A stretch of DNA of 64,000 nucleotides, taken from assembly GCF_016806125.1 (NCBI RefSeq), contig NZ_CP047167.1, positions 1-64,000 on the forward strand. Direction: 5' to 3'. Below, one piece after another: positions 18,359 to 27,204 of the stretch. Origin of the DNA: Ponticoccus alexandrii. GTDB lineage: Bacteria; Pseudomonadota; Alphaproteobacteria; Rhodobacterales; Rhodobacteraceae. The position numbers were made by a program, and so were the translations under genes. Position 1 is the first letter of the stretch. The number at the start of each line of letters is the position of its first letter. Below the pieces are notes generated by a model. It worked only from the letters and a program-made list of their open reading frames with translations, searched no databases and was not told the DNA's origin.

Positions 18359-20902
18359 TCAGAGGAAGAGGAAATCCTCCGCCGAAATCTCGGACTGGTC
18401 CGTGTCCAGAAGCACGATTCCGCCCGAACCGTACCAGATCGTAAGGTCCGCACCGTCCTGTGCGATGGCCAGCCCCGCAAAGCTCTGGCCCGGGAAGATA
18501 ATGGACAGCGTGTCGATCCCGTCTTCGTAATCGGTCACCGTGTCCCACCCGCTGCGCGCGGTGAAGACGAAGGTATCGGCCCCGGAACCGCCGGTCATCT
18601 CGTCGTTGCCGAGGCTGCCGATCAGAGTATCGTCGCCTGCCCCGCCGTCGAGGGTATCCCAGCCCGGTGCCGCGTCGAGCAGGTCGTGCCCGGCGCCGCC
18701 GCTGATCCGGTCATGGGCAATGCCCGCCCGTATGGTATCGTTGCCGCCGCCCCCGTCGATCACGTCATGCCCCATATGCCCCATGAGCAGGTCGCCGTCG
18801 CTGCCACCGATGATGGTGTCGTGCCCAGCCAGACCGCGCACCGTGTCGCTGCCCGACCCGTCCCCGGTGAAGACATCACTGCCGATGCCAAGGTGGACAG
18901 AGTCGCGACCGTCACCGCCCGAAACCCTGTCGTCCCCGGCCTGCGCGAAGATCAGGTCGTCCCCTGCCCCGCCAACAAGCGTGTCGGCCCCGTTGCCGCC
19001 GGTCAGCTCGTCGCTGCCATCGCCGCCATCCAGGCTGTCGTCGTTCTTGCCACCGATCAGGGTATCGGCCCCGTCCTGACCATTGATCGTGTCGTTTCCG
19101 CTGCTGCCATGAGCGTAGTCGTCGCCCTCTCCGGACCACAGCAGATCGTCGCCTGAGCCCCCGTCGATGCGGTCGTCGCCCGAGTTGCCCCGGATCGTAT
19201 CGTTGCCACCGGCCCCGTTCAGCGTGTCGTCAAGCGTGTCACCCAGCAGCTTGTCCGCCCCCCCGGTGCCGGTCCTCGTGATCCCGACCGGTGTCGGCGT
19301 CGGCGTGGGTGTCGGTGTTGGAGTGGGCGTCGGTGTAGGGGTTGGCGTGGGGGTGGGTGTCGGGACGCGCTCTTCCCAGTCGGAATCGTCCTCGGGCAGT
19401 TCCGAGGGCAGGAAGCCGTGCTGCGCCCAGTCGAAGCCGTTCGGGAAAAGCTCGGACAGGGTCAGCGAACCGCCTCCATGGCGCAGCACCGTAATGCTCT
19501 GACCGCCCCATGTCAGGGTCGCCCCGGTCGATGTTTCCACATGGTCAAGCCGTTCCGGATCGTAGAGCATGCGAAAGCGCGACAGGTCGATCCGATCCTG
19601 ACCCACGGTGAAATCCGTGATCCGCACCGGAGCGGAGCCGGGTTCCAGCATGAAGATGTCGCGCCCGGAGCCGCCGGTCAGGCTGTCGCGCCCCTCTCCA
19701 CCGACAAGGATATCGTCGCCAGCGCCGCCAACCAGGTTGTCGGCCCCTGCCCCGCCCGCCAGAAGGTCGTCACCGACGCCGCCCCTCAGGGTGCCCCCGC
19801 CGGGCCCTGCCTGCTGCGCCCTCGCCAAGTCTCCGACGTCGTAGCTCCACTGCCGCAAACCATCGGCGCCCTGGGCCGTAGCAAACAGCTGGATCTCGTC
19901 GCCAAGTGCGGCGGCCTTCAACGTGACCACGTTGTCCAGCCCGTTGGTCCCGTCGTGGGCAATGCTGGCATGATGAAGCAGTCGGCCATCCGGCGTGAGG
20001 TCAAAGACACTGAGGCCGTCGTCCCCGCCACCCGCAATGACCTGAACGCGCCCGGCCACTTCGACCACTTCCAGGGCGCTGGCGCAGCCGAAGCGGGTTT
20101 CGCGGGTGTCCATCGCGTGATCGACCGGCACCAGACTGCCGGAGCCGGTCAGCTCCATCACGCTGATCGCACCGCCCATACCACCATCCCCCGAGGACAG
20201 AAGCACGACGAAGGTCCGCCCCAGCAGCGTCGCGACCTCGATCGCCGTGGGCGTCATGATGCCCAGCCCCGTATCGGTCCCCACCGCGCCGGTCGCCGCC
20301 AACTGGCCGGTCGCAGGATCCGCGCGGAAGGCCGCGACGCCCCCAAGCCCGCGTCCCGCGGCGAGGATGAAGTCGCTGCCGCCGCGCTCTGCGGTGTCCA
20401 GCGCCACGGGTTCGTCGACCGCGACGGCGCCGTCGGCGGCCGCATAGCCCGTTGCCCCGGACCGGTATTGTGTCAGCGTGCCATCGTCCGCCAGGGCGTA
20501 GAGCGAACCGTTGTCCAATCCGACGACACCATTCGACACCTCCGACGGGGCCGGCAACCCTGCAAGGTTGATCCGGGCGCCGAAGCTGCCCGCGTCTGTC
20601 ATCGCGTATCCAAGAGAGACCGTGCCGACTGTGCCCGTTACCACCATTTCAGAGCCGGCATGGCCGATCACCGACAGCGCGCGGTTGCCGCCGGCGGCCT
20701 CTGATCCCGACATGAGTTGCACGTCGAGGACCCGCGCCCGCGACCCCTCGGACAGGGCGAACCCCGCAAGCCCCGCGCTGCCCGGGGACCAGGCCACCAG
20801 CCGCGCCGCGTCCCCCTGCCCCAGAACCGCCAGCGAGGTCAGGCTGACATCCAGCAAGTCGTGCCCGGTGCCGATGCGACCGCCGTAGACAAGCTTTACC
20901 AT
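18359..20902 (-). CDS. RTX calcium-binding protein with N-terminal propeller-like domain and Pro-Thr linker
   Basis: The protein has 847 residues from ATG 20902 (GGGGAAA upstream). Residues about 1-380 contain repeated beta-strand blades without enzymatic motifs I recognise, possibly a beta-propeller. RTX nonapeptides (GGxGxDxxx type, for example GGVGDDLLAGGAGADNLVGG) occur around residues 390-440, followed by a domain ending in ITDFTVGQDRIDLSRF. A linker of 12 Pro-Thr pairs (about residues 514-538) leads to a second, longer RTX block and a C-terminal unit typical of type I secretion substrates. There is no N-terminal signal peptide, which agrees with type I secretion; no type I secretion genes are in the window. 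It lies inside the kps/glf operon, so it is likely made together with the capsule. Function is not proven; a surface or matrix protein is likely. Confidence 0.85.
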   Translation of the reverse strand: MVKLVYGGRIGTGHDLLDVSLTSLAVLGQGDAARLVAWSPGSAGLAGFALSEGSRARVLDVQLMSGSEAAGGNRALSVIGHAGSEMVVTGTVGTVSLGYAMTDAGSFGARINLAGLPAPSEVSNGVVGLDNGSLYALADDGTLTQYRSGATGYAAADGAVAVDEPVALDTAERGGSDFILAAGRGLGGVAAFRADPATGQLAATGAVGTDTGLGIMTPTAIEVATLLGRTFVVLLSSGDGGMGGAISVMELTGSGSLVPVDHAMDTRETRFGCASALEVVEVAGRVQVIAGGGDDGLSVFDLTPDGRLLHHASIAHDGTNGLDNVVTLKAAALGDEIQLFATAQGADGLRQWSYDVGDLARAQQAGPGGGTLRGGVGDDLLAGGAGADNLVGGAGDDILVGGEGRDSLTGGSGRDIFMLEPGSAPVRITDFTVGQDRIDLSRFRMLYDPERLDHVETSTGATLTWGGQSITVLRHGGGSLTLSELFPNGFDWAQHGFLPSELPEDDSDWEERVPTPTPTPTPTPTPTPTPTPTPTPTPVGITRTGTGGADKLLGDTLDDTLNGAGGNDTIRGNSGDDRIDGGSGDDLLWSGEGDDYAHGSSGNDTINGQDGADTLIGGKNDDSLDGGDGSDELTGGNGADTLVGGAGDDLIFAQAGDDRVSGGDGRDSVHLGIGSDVFTGDGSGSDTVRGLAGHDTIIGGSDGDLLMGHMGHDVIDGGGGNDTIRAGIAHDRISGGAGHDLLDAAPGWDTLDGGAGDDTLIGSLGNDEMTGGSGADTFVFTARSGWDTVTDYEDGIDTLSIIFPGQSFAGLAIAQDGADLTIWYGSGGIVLLDTDQSEISAEDFLFL
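19289..19363 (-). repeat. Pro-Thr repeat linker inside the RTX gene
   Basis: Twelve Pro-Thr dipeptides are encoded with varied third bases (CCG, CCA, CCC and ACA, ACC, ACG, ACT all occur), so the repeat is conserved as peptide rather than being a fresh DNA slippage tract. Such linkers are extended, protease-resistant and possibly O-glycosylated. Confidence 0.85.
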
Positions 20903-21055
20903 GGCATTTCCCCAGACCTGTGTGATCAGGCCGGGGTATGACGCAGGCCAAGGGGGAGACACGGGCCGAAATGCGGCTGGATCTGGACCTTTAAGGCCGC
21001 TTTTAAGCCAATGAGATACCGGGTTTATTCAAATCGAACCGAAGGCGGGCGCCGA

Positions 21056-21709
21056 TCAGCGCATCAGCGCCTCGTGGAATTTGATCCCTTCGTCCAGATC
21101 TTCGAAATAGCGCAGTTGGCCGTGCTCCAGAACGACCCCTGCGTTGCAGAACTGGCGGATCTGGTTCATGTCGTGACTGACGAGGATGGCACTGGCGTTT
21201 TTCACGCGCTCGACAAAAACCGCGCGGCTCTTGCGGCGGAAGGCGGCGTCGCCCACGGCGGTGACCTCGTCCACGAGGTAGGTGTCGAAACGGATGCCCA
21301 TCGAGATGCCGAAGGCTAGCCGCGACCGCATCCCCGACGAATAGCTGCGCACCGGCATGTGGAAATGGCGGCCAAGCTCGGCGAAATCCTCGACGAAAGC
21401 CTGCAGCCCTTCGGTGTCGACGCCGTAGATCCGCGCGATGAACCGGCAGTTCTGCGCCCCGGTCAGCTCGCGGTGAAACGATCCGCCGAAGCCCACCGGC
21501 CAGGAAATGGTGCCGTCGGACAGGATCTCGCCCCGGTCCGGCGCCATGGTGCCGGCAATCAACTGCAAGAGGGTCGACTTGCCCGCACCATTGCGCCCCA
21601 GCAGCGCCAGCGAGGTGCCGGTCGGCAGCGTCATGTCGAGGTTGTCGATCACGACCTTCCGGGTGCCCCGCACCATGAAGCTTTTGGTCACGTTCTGGAA
21701 GACGATCAT
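21056..21709 (-). CDS. kpsT: Capsule polysaccharide ABC exporter ATP-binding protein, KpsT-like
   Basis: The 217-residue ATPase of the polysaccharide export family has Walker A GRNGAGKST, signature YSSGMRSRL, Walker B FDTYLVDEV and switch His in LVSHDMNQIR. The WPVGFGGSFHRELTGAQN segment is characteristic of KpsT. It lacks the extra C-terminal carbohydrate-binding domain of Wzt, consistent with a group 2 type capsule. It is followed by the RTX gene and preceded by kpsE (36 bp) on the same strand. The partner permease is kpsM on the opposite strand. Confidence 0.94.
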   Translation of the reverse strand: MIVFQNVTKSFMVRGTRKVVIDNLDMTLPTGTSLALLGRNGAGKSTLLQLIAGTMAPDRGEILSDGTISWPVGFGGSFHRELTGAQNCRFIARIYGVDTEGLQAFVEDFAELGRHFHMPVRSYSSGMRSRLAFGISMGIRFDTYLVDEVTAVGDAAFRRKSRAVFVERVKNASAILVSHDMNQIRQFCNAGVVLEHGQLRYFEDLDEGIKFHEALMR

Positions 21710-21745
21710 GAACGCCTCCGTCCGGCATCGGGCTTGGTCACGGGA

Positions 21746-22954
21746 TTATCTGCGGTCGCGCAGGCTGTAGTAGATCAGCGCGCAAATCGACCATGCCATC
21801 ACGAGGAACAAGGCGGTCAAGCTGCTCAGGACGAAACGCTTCGGGTATTCCGCGCTTTGCGGCAGCGTCGGTTCGACATAGGCAGCAAGATAACGGCTTT
21901 GGCGGGCGATCTTGGCGCGCGCCGCATCCAGCGCCGTCAGAGATGCACGATAGGCGGTTTCGGCATACTCGCGGTCGACCACCAGCCCTTCATATTCCGA
22001 CAGCAGGGTGGGATAATCCTTGCCGACGCTGGCCACCTCCTGCTGGGCGATGCTCTCCCGTTCCTGGTCGATCCGGGCGCGGATGATGTCGACCGTCCTC
22101 TGCAATTGCTCCAGCCGCGGGTCCGTGGCATTGGCCTGCAACCGTTCGTCGTATTCGATCAGCGCCTCGGCAAGCTTCTGCTGAAGGTTGTTGATGACCC
22201 CGACCTGCCCCTGCAGATCTGCGTTGGGATCGACGATCTGGGTCACCGTGCGGAACTGCGTCAGCGCCTCGCGCGCCGTTCTCAGGCGCGCCACCGCCTC
22301 GTCAAGCTCGACAACCGCATTGCGCATCAGGTCCTCGCGCGCCGCCTCGTTCAGTGCGTTGATCATCTTCTGGCTTTCCGCGACGATGGCCTCGGCGATG
22401 ATCTGCGCGGTCTGCGGATCGAAGGCCAGAACCCGCAACTCGATCAACCCGGTGCCCTGATCGTAAGAAATCCGGACCATGCGTTGCCAGTACCACAGCA
22501 GATCCTCGATCGGCGCGTCGGGCCAGAGCGAGAACAGCGGATCGCCTTCCCAGTTCACCGAATAGATCGCCCGCAGGTTCAGCTGGTCGTCGATCGCCTC
22601 GACAAGGCCCTGCGACTGGATGAACTCGTAGAGGATATCGGCGTCCGACGCCCCGGAGCCGCCGGTGAACTGCCCGAGGTTGCCCAGAAAATCTGTCGCA
22701 CCGCCGCCTTCCTCGCGCCGGACGGTAAAGCCGGTGGTCGAGGCATATTGGTCCTCGGCCACGATCCAGAGATAGCTCACCGTCACCAACAGGGGCAGGA
22801 TCACCAGAACCGCGAAGCTCAGCAGAAGGCGCCCATGACGCCGGCGCAGGCCGGCCTGCTGTGCCTGTGGCATGACCTTCACGACCGCCGGGCCGGGTTT
22901 CGGCGCCCCCCCGGCAGGTGGCGCGTTCTTGGCTGCGTCGCTCACGGAAGACAC
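21746..22954 (-). CDS. kpsE: Capsule export inner-membrane/periplasmic adaptor, KpsE-like
   Basis: The 402-residue polysaccharide co-polymerase-type protein has an N-terminal transmembrane helix (LLLSFAVLVILPLLVTVSYL, residues about 43-62), a long periplasmic coiled-coil part (many Gln/Glu/Arg heptads at residues 200-320) and a C-terminal transmembrane helix (FVLSSLTALFLVMAWSICAL). The start is a GTG at 22954 after GGAAAGG; GTG three codons later is an alternative. It would link KpsMT with an outer-membrane channel. No KpsD/OPX gene is in the window. Divergent from kpsM by 77 bp. Confidence 0.9.
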   Translation of the reverse strand: MSSVSDAAKNAPPAGGAPKPGPAVVKVMPQAQQAGLRRRHGRLLLSFAVLVILPLLVTVSYLWIVAEDQYASTTGFTVRREEGGGATDFLGNLGQFTGGSGASDADILYEFIQSQGLVEAIDDQLNLRAIYSVNWEGDPLFSLWPDAPIEDLLWYWQRMVRISYDQGTGLIELRVLAFDPQTAQIIAEAIVAESQKMINALNEAAREDLMRNAVVELDEAVARLRTAREALTQFRTVTQIVDPNADLQGQVGVINNLQQKLAEALIEYDERLQANATDPRLEQLQRTVDIIRARIDQERESIAQQEVASVGKDYPTLLSEYEGLVVDREYAETAYRASLTALDAARAKIARQSRYLAAYVEPTLPQSAEYPKRFVLSSLTALFLVMAWSICALIYYSLRDRR

Positions 22955-22965
22955 CTTTCCGGGGT

Positions 22966-22993
22966 TTGAATTCTCGCTGCCTTCCTACATAAT
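22966..22993 (+). promoter_or_regulatory. Putative sigma-70 promoter for kpsM
   Basis: TTGAAT at 22966-22971 and CATAAT at 22988-22993 are separated by 16 bp, with the -10 element 38 bp before the kpsM start codon. The match to the consensus is 4/6 and 5/6. It lies in the short divergent gap to kpsE. Confidence 0.5.
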
Positions 22994-23031
22994 CGCCGAA
23001 CCCATTTCCAGTCCCGCGGAGCGGCGCGTTC

Positions 23032-23868
23032 ATGTCCTCTTTCCAGTCAGATCCGCCGTCGCCCGCGGAGCCGAAACTGCGCTCCGTTCACCGGCGTTCC
23101 CGCTCCTTTGCGACGCTGCGAACGGTGATGGCGCTGATTCTGCGCGAAATGTCCACGCGCTACGGCCGGTCGGCCGGCGGCTATATCTGGGCTGTGCTGG
23201 AACCCCTCGGCGTGATCGTGATCCTTGCGCTGGCCTTCAGCCTCGTGTTCCGGGCGCCGGCGCTGGGGTCCAGCTTCATCCTGTTCTATGCCTCGGGCTA
23301 CCTGCCCTTCCACGTCTACCAAACCGTCTCTCTGTACGTGTCCAGATCCATCAATTTCTCGCGCCCGCTGCTGTTTTATCCTTCGGTGACATGGGTGGAT
23401 GCGCTGCTGGCCCGGTTCATCCTCAATTCGCTGACCGGGTTCATGGTCGCCTACCTGCTTCTTGGCGGCCTGATCCTGGCCATCGACACGCGCATCGTGC
23501 TGGACGTTCTACCGATCGTCCAGGCACTGGCGCTGACCGCGCTGCTGGGGCTGGGCATGGGGGCCCTGAACTGTGCGCTGATCGGCCTGATCCAAACGTG
23601 GGACGTGATCTGGTCGATTGCCTCGCGCCCGCTGTTCCTGGCATCTGGGATCTTCTTCATCTACGAGGACATGCCCCGCGTCGTGCAGCAGGTCCTGTGG
23701 TACAATCCACTCATCCATATCAACGGCATCCTGCGCACCGGCCTTTACCCGATGTACAATGCCGATTTCGCCTCGTGGGAGTATGTCGTCGGGTTCTCTC
23801 TGGTGACAATGGGCGCCGGGCTGCTGCTGCTGCACCGCTTCCACAAGGACATCCTGAACGACAACTGA
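23032..23868 (+). CDS. kpsM: Capsule polysaccharide ABC exporter permease, KpsM-like
   Basis: The 278-residue ABC-2 permease has about six transmembrane segments and the family region LILREMSTRYGRSAGGYIWA near the N-terminus; SGIFFIYEDMPRVVQQVLWY resembles the second conserved region. It forms the inner-membrane pore with KpsT. It is unusual in being transcribed away from kpsT and kpsE. It ends 10 bp from the convergent GT2 gene. Confidence 0.93.
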   Translation: MSSFQSDPPSPAEPKLRSVHRRSRSFATLRTVMALILREMSTRYGRSAGGYIWAVLEPLGVIVILALAFSLVFRAPALGSSFILFYASGYLPFHVYQTVSLYVSRSINFSRPLLFYPSVTWVDALLARFILNSLTGFMVAYLLLGGLILAIDTRIVLDVLPIVQALALTALLGLGMGALNCALIGLIQTWDVIWSIASRPLFLASGIFFIYEDMPRVVQQVLWYNPLIHINGILRTGLYPMYNADFASWEYVVGFSLVTMGAGLLLLHRFHKDILNDN

Positions 23869-23878
23869 AGCCAGTCGG

Positions 23879-24871
23879 CTATTCGGCCAGCTTCAGGATT
23901 TCGCGGTGCGGCACGCCCCGGGTCCCCAGCAGGCCGTCGCGGATCGCGCGGCCCAGCAACCGGTAGAACGCCCGGCGCTGACCGCCATGCGCGCGACCTT
24001 TCCAAAGCCACTTGGGCAGCACCACAAGGAGCAGTGGCCAGAATATCCAACCCGCCGCCAGCCGGTAGAGAATCAAAAGGTTGCGGTGGTAGTAGTAGAC
24101 CTTCCACAGGGGCCGGAACCGGCCATCGTCGGACAGTGTCGAACAATCGTGCTCGAAGCGGACTGACGGCAGGAAGCCGATCCTTCCCCCCGCGCGGCTC
24201 AGCCCCAGCGTATAGATGCCATCGTCACCGTAGACGAACAGCGAGGGGTCCGGGTAGCCGATCTTCTCCACCATGGTCGCCGAGACGAAGAACCCCACGA
24301 AAGAGGTGATGTCGATGCGGATCGGCGCGGCCCCTGCCGCGTAGTCCGGCGCGCCGAGGTGAAAACCGCTGCGCCGCCCCACCCGGAACACCGTCCGCAG
24401 GAAGATCGGCAGATGCCAGAACGGATTGCGCGAGGGCCGGTTCATCTCGCAGATCCGGCCGTCGGGAAAGAAGACAGCCGCCGCCGCCGCATCCCACCCG
24501 TCGAGATCCATGGCATGAAAGGCGGCTAACGCACCCTCCTGAGGGCGGGCGTCGTCGTCCATAACGACGATCCAGTCGGGGGCGTGATCGGCCATCGCCG
24601 CTTTCATCCCCGCCTCGAAGCCCCCTGCCCCGCCGCGGTTGTCGGGCAGAGGCCTCAGGTCCAGCCGCGAATCGTGCTGTGTTTGTAGCCAGTCGCCGGT
24701 TCCGTCCGTGCTGGCGTTGTCGACCACGACCACCGCCGCAAGATCCGCCGGAGGGACCGCCAGCAGCCGGGACAACGTCACCTTGAGCTGGGCAAGCCGG
24801 TTGTAGGTGACGACAACCGCCACCAGCCGCCGCCGGTCCGTGCCGCCCTGGCCTGTACCCTGTTCCACCAC
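23879..24871 (-). CDS. GT2 glycosyltransferase, galactofuranosyltransferase-like
   Basis: About 330 residues from a GTG at 24871, chosen because CAGGGGGC precedes it and the recognisable domain begins shortly afterwards; the open frame upstream to 25678 overlaps rmlA and is not coding. The GT-A fold shows [47 protein letters not shown] and the metal-binding DDD in [10 protein letters not shown], and a later GDDGIY. The NxGGxGGF motif is shared with GlfT-type galactofuranosyltransferases. With glf in the same locus, addition of galactofuranose is a reasonable inference, though rhamnosyltransferases share this architecture. A C-terminal hydrophobic helix ([12 protein letters not shown]) suggests membrane association. 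Confidence 0.85.
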   Translation of the reverse strand: MVEQGTGQGGTDRRRLVAVVVTYNRLAQLKVTLSRLLAVPPADLAAVVVVDNASTDGTGDWLQTQHDSRLDLRPLPDNRGGAGGFEAGMKAAMADHAPDWIVVMDDDARPQEGALAAFHAMDLDGWDAAAAAVFFPDGRICEMNRPSRNPFWHLPIFLRTVFRVGRRSGFHLGAPDYAAGAAPIRIDITSFVGFFVSATMVEKIGYPDPSLFVYGDDGIYTLGLSRAGGRIGFLPSVRFEHDCSTLSDDGRFRPLWKVYYYHRNLLILYRLAAGWIFWPLLLVVLPKWLWKGRAHGGQRRAFYRLLGRAIRDGLLGTRGVPHREILKLAE

Positions 24872-24994
24872 CGCCCCCTGCCCCGCTGTGATCCGCCGCC
24901 TTGGGTCATAAATCGCCCTGCATGTCAAATCACCACTGCCGCAAAACCGCCGAATTCGATAAGTATCCCGTCGGCAACAAAACGGGGGCATGGA

Positions 24995-25867
24995 ATGCGC
25001 AAAGGGATCATTCTCGCAGGGGGCAGCGGCACGCGGCTTTACCCGATCACCATCGGGGTCTCGAAGCAGTTGCTGCCGATCTACGACAAGCCGATGATCT
25101 ATTACGCGCTCTCGGTGCTGATGCTGGCCGGGATTCGCGAGATCGCGATCATCACCACGCCCGAGGATGCGGACCAGTTTCGGCGCACCCTTGGCGATGG
25201 CAGCCAATGGGGGCTGCGCTTCAGCTATCTTGTCCAGCCCAGCCCCGACGGGCTGGCGCAGGCCTATCTTCTGGCCCGCGACTTCCTGTCCGGGTCGCCC
25301 TCGGCCATGGTGCTGGGCGACAACATCTTTTTCGGCCATGGATTGCCAGAGATCCTGTCTGCCGCCGATGCCCGTACGGAAGGCGGCACCGTCTTTGGCT
25401 ACCGGGTCGCCGACCCCGAACGGTACGGGGTTGTCGATTTCGACACGGCGGGCCGCGCCCGGTCGATCATCGAGAAACCCGCAGTGCCGCCCTCCCCCTA
25501 TGCTGTCACCGGCCTTTACTTTCTGGACGGCACAGCGCCTGAACGCGCGGCAGAGGTGCGCCCCTCCGCGCGCGGTGAACTTGAGATCACCACGCTGTTG
25601 CAATCCTACCTCGATGACGGGTCGCTGAAGGTCGAACAGATGGGTCGCGGCTTTGCCTGGCTCGACACCGGGACACATGGCTCCCTGCTGGATGCCGGAA
25701 ACTTCGTCCGAACCCTGTCACAACGGCAGGGCCTGCAGGTCGGCAGCCCCGAGGAGATAGCCTTCGGCCACGGCTGGATCACAGCGGAGCAATTGCGCGA
25801 GCGTGCCGCGAAGTTCTCGAAGAACAGCTATGGCGAGTACTTGCTGGGTTTGCTCAGAAAGGTCTGA
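24995..25867 (+). CDS. rmlA: Glucose-1-phosphate thymidylyltransferase
   Basis: The 290-residue enzyme makes dTDP-glucose, the entry to rhamnose and other deoxysugars. It shows the signature [49 protein letters not shown] and [14 protein letters not shown]. Length is standard. It is transcribed away from the GT2 gene across a 123-bp divergent gap. It is the only dTDP-sugar gene on this strand; rmlC is at 16.5-17.1 kb. Confidence 0.95.
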   Translation: MRKGIILAGGSGTRLYPITIGVSKQLLPIYDKPMIYYALSVLMLAGIREIAIITTPEDADQFRRTLGDGSQWGLRFSYLVQPSPDGLAQAYLLARDFLSGSPSAMVLGDNIFFGHGLPEILSAADARTEGGTVFGYRVADPERYGVVDFDTAGRARSIIEKPAVPPSPYAVTGLYFLDGTAPERAAEVRPSARGELEITTLLQSYLDDGSLKVEQMGRGFAWLDTGTHGSLLDAGNFVRTLSQRQGLQVGSPEEIAFGHGWITAEQLRERAAKFSKNSYGEYLLGLLRKV

Positions 25868-25878
25868 GGTCGACGGGC

Positions 25879-25926
25879 GGCATTGTCGGCTGGTCCGCGC
25901 ATCCGCTCCCGCCTGCCGACAATGCC
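25879..25926. terminator. Inverted repeat between convergent rmlA and parB
   Basis: Perfect 12-bp arms (GGCATTGTCGGC and its complement) enclose a 24-nt loop just after the rmlA stop. No T-run follows, but the position between convergent units suits a bidirectional or rho-assisted terminator. The rest of the gap to 26062 shows no gene. Confidence 0.5.
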
Positions 25927-26064
25927 TGGGTGTGTGGGCTACGGCTTATTTTAACATAATACCAAAGCGCCTACCCCAAGCCCGCCAACGCGATGTCGGG
26001 CGCTGCGCCTCTCGGTCGAAGGCGGGCAGCAATGCCCGATCCCTCGCCCGGTCACCGGATGCGA

Positions 26065-26082
26065 CCTTATCCGCGGATAAGG
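26065..26082. repeat. Partition palindrome (candidate parS), copy 1
   Basis: CCTTATCCGCGGATAAGG, extended to a perfect 22-bp palindrome at 26063-26084, begins within the parB stop codon. Copies 2 and 3 lie at 27227-27244 and 27548-27565. A replicon-specific palindrome repeated next to parAB is the expected ParB binding site (centromere and incompatibility determinant). Confidence 0.75.
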
Positions 26083-27204
26083 TCAAGCCAGCCCGTCTAT
26101 CAGCGAGGCAATCGCGCGCTCCAGCCGCGCCCGTTCAATCGATGAGAAATCCCGCTCTACCTTGATTTCCAGACGCCCGGGGCCCGCCGTGCATTTCACC
26201 TGCCCCGCCGAACTCTGGATATGAAAAGTGGTCTTGGTTCGTCCTCCCCGCAAAGGCCGCTCTGCGCTGGCGGGGGCTGTCGCGGGCAAGGGTTTATGCG
26301 GCTCCTCGCCATCAGCATAGCGTCTCAGGACGCCCAGTTCATCCTCGGCGCTCCGGTCGCTCCAGCCCATCAGCGCATCACGGATCTGGGACGCAACCTC
26401 CGGCCTGTCCTTGATCTGGCGCGCAAGCGTGACGCCAAGGGCGCGCGGGATCTCTGTCGGGAAGGCCAGCACATCCGACAGGCTGTCCAGAAGCATCGAG
26501 AAGCTGCGGATGTAACTGCGCTTGGAATAAGGCGCGGACTGGAACAGCGCGGCAACTGCCGCCGCAACGTCGTCCGCGTCGGTTGCCGGGTCGGCGGCAT
26601 AGTTCCGCGCGGCATAGGCCATCTCCGCAAAGGACAGGTTCTTGCGGATGACGTTCTCATCCACCATGCGGCGATAGAGGCTGGAAATATCCGGCTCACC
26701 GGGCAGGACGAGCGCAGGAATACGGGACCAGGCGTCGTCCCCCGTTTCCTCCAGCAACATGCGGTAGGCCGACAGCCGGCGATAGCCCTGCACCAGTTCG
26801 AAACCGCCGTCCGGGCGAGGCAGGATACGGATCGGGTTGGAGAGCCCGAGGTCCCGGATCGACGCGACAAGGTCGACCAGTTCAGGATCGTCGCCGGGCA
26901 TACGGTCGCGCACCAGCATTGAGGTGTGCACCTCTGCCAGCAGCACGGCAGAGACGACATGACCGGCCTCGCGCAAGGCAACATATTCATGGGCCAATGC
27001 GTCGTTCTCGGCGCGGATCGACTCGACGGCAGTGCGGCGCGCCTTGACCGCCTCGGCGTTCTCCGCAATGGCGCTGGCCATGGGACCGCGCCGCATCCCC
27101 GCCTCACCAGTGGGATCAGGCATGTCCCCCGGCTGGTCTGAGGGCTGAACCGCTTCGTCATCCTCGGGCAGCGTAATATCGAAGATACGTCTCTTGCGGC
27201 TCAT
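26083..27204 (-). CDS. parB: Plasmid partition protein ParB/RepB
   Basis: The 373-residue protein has a basic N-terminus, the ParB/Srx CTP-binding region (VRDRMPGDDPELVDLVASIR, GFELVQGYRRLSAYR), a helix-turn-helix region (NVIRKNLSFAEMAYAARNYA) and a C-terminal dimer domain. It binds palindromic parS sites and with ParA segregates the replicon. The start overlaps the parA stop (ATGA), so the two are translationally coupled. It resembles the ParB of Rhodobacterales DnaA-like and RepABC replicons. Confidence 0.92.
   Translation of the reverse strand: MSRKRRIFDITLPEDDEAVQPSDQPGDMPDPTGEAGMRRGPMASAIAENAEAVKARRTAVESIRAENDALAHEYVALREAGHVVSAVLLAEVHTSMLVRDRMPGDDPELVDLVASIRDLGLSNPIRILPRPDGGFELVQGYRRLSAYRMLLEETGDDAWSRIPALVLPGEPDISSLYRRMVDENVIRKNLSFAEMAYAARNYAADPATDADDVAAAVAALFQSAPYSKRSYIRSFSMLLDSLSDVLAFPTEIPRALGVTLARQIKDRPEVASQIRDALMGWSDRSAEDELGVLRRYADGEEPHKPLPATAPASAERPLRGGRTKTTFHIQSSAGQVKCTAGPGRLEIKVERDFSSIERARLERAIASLIDGLA

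Noticed and set aside
19289-19363. Possible microsatellite or CRISPR-like repeat
   Set aside because: It is a Pro-Thr coding linker in frame with the RTX protein; there are no spacers and synonymous codons vary.
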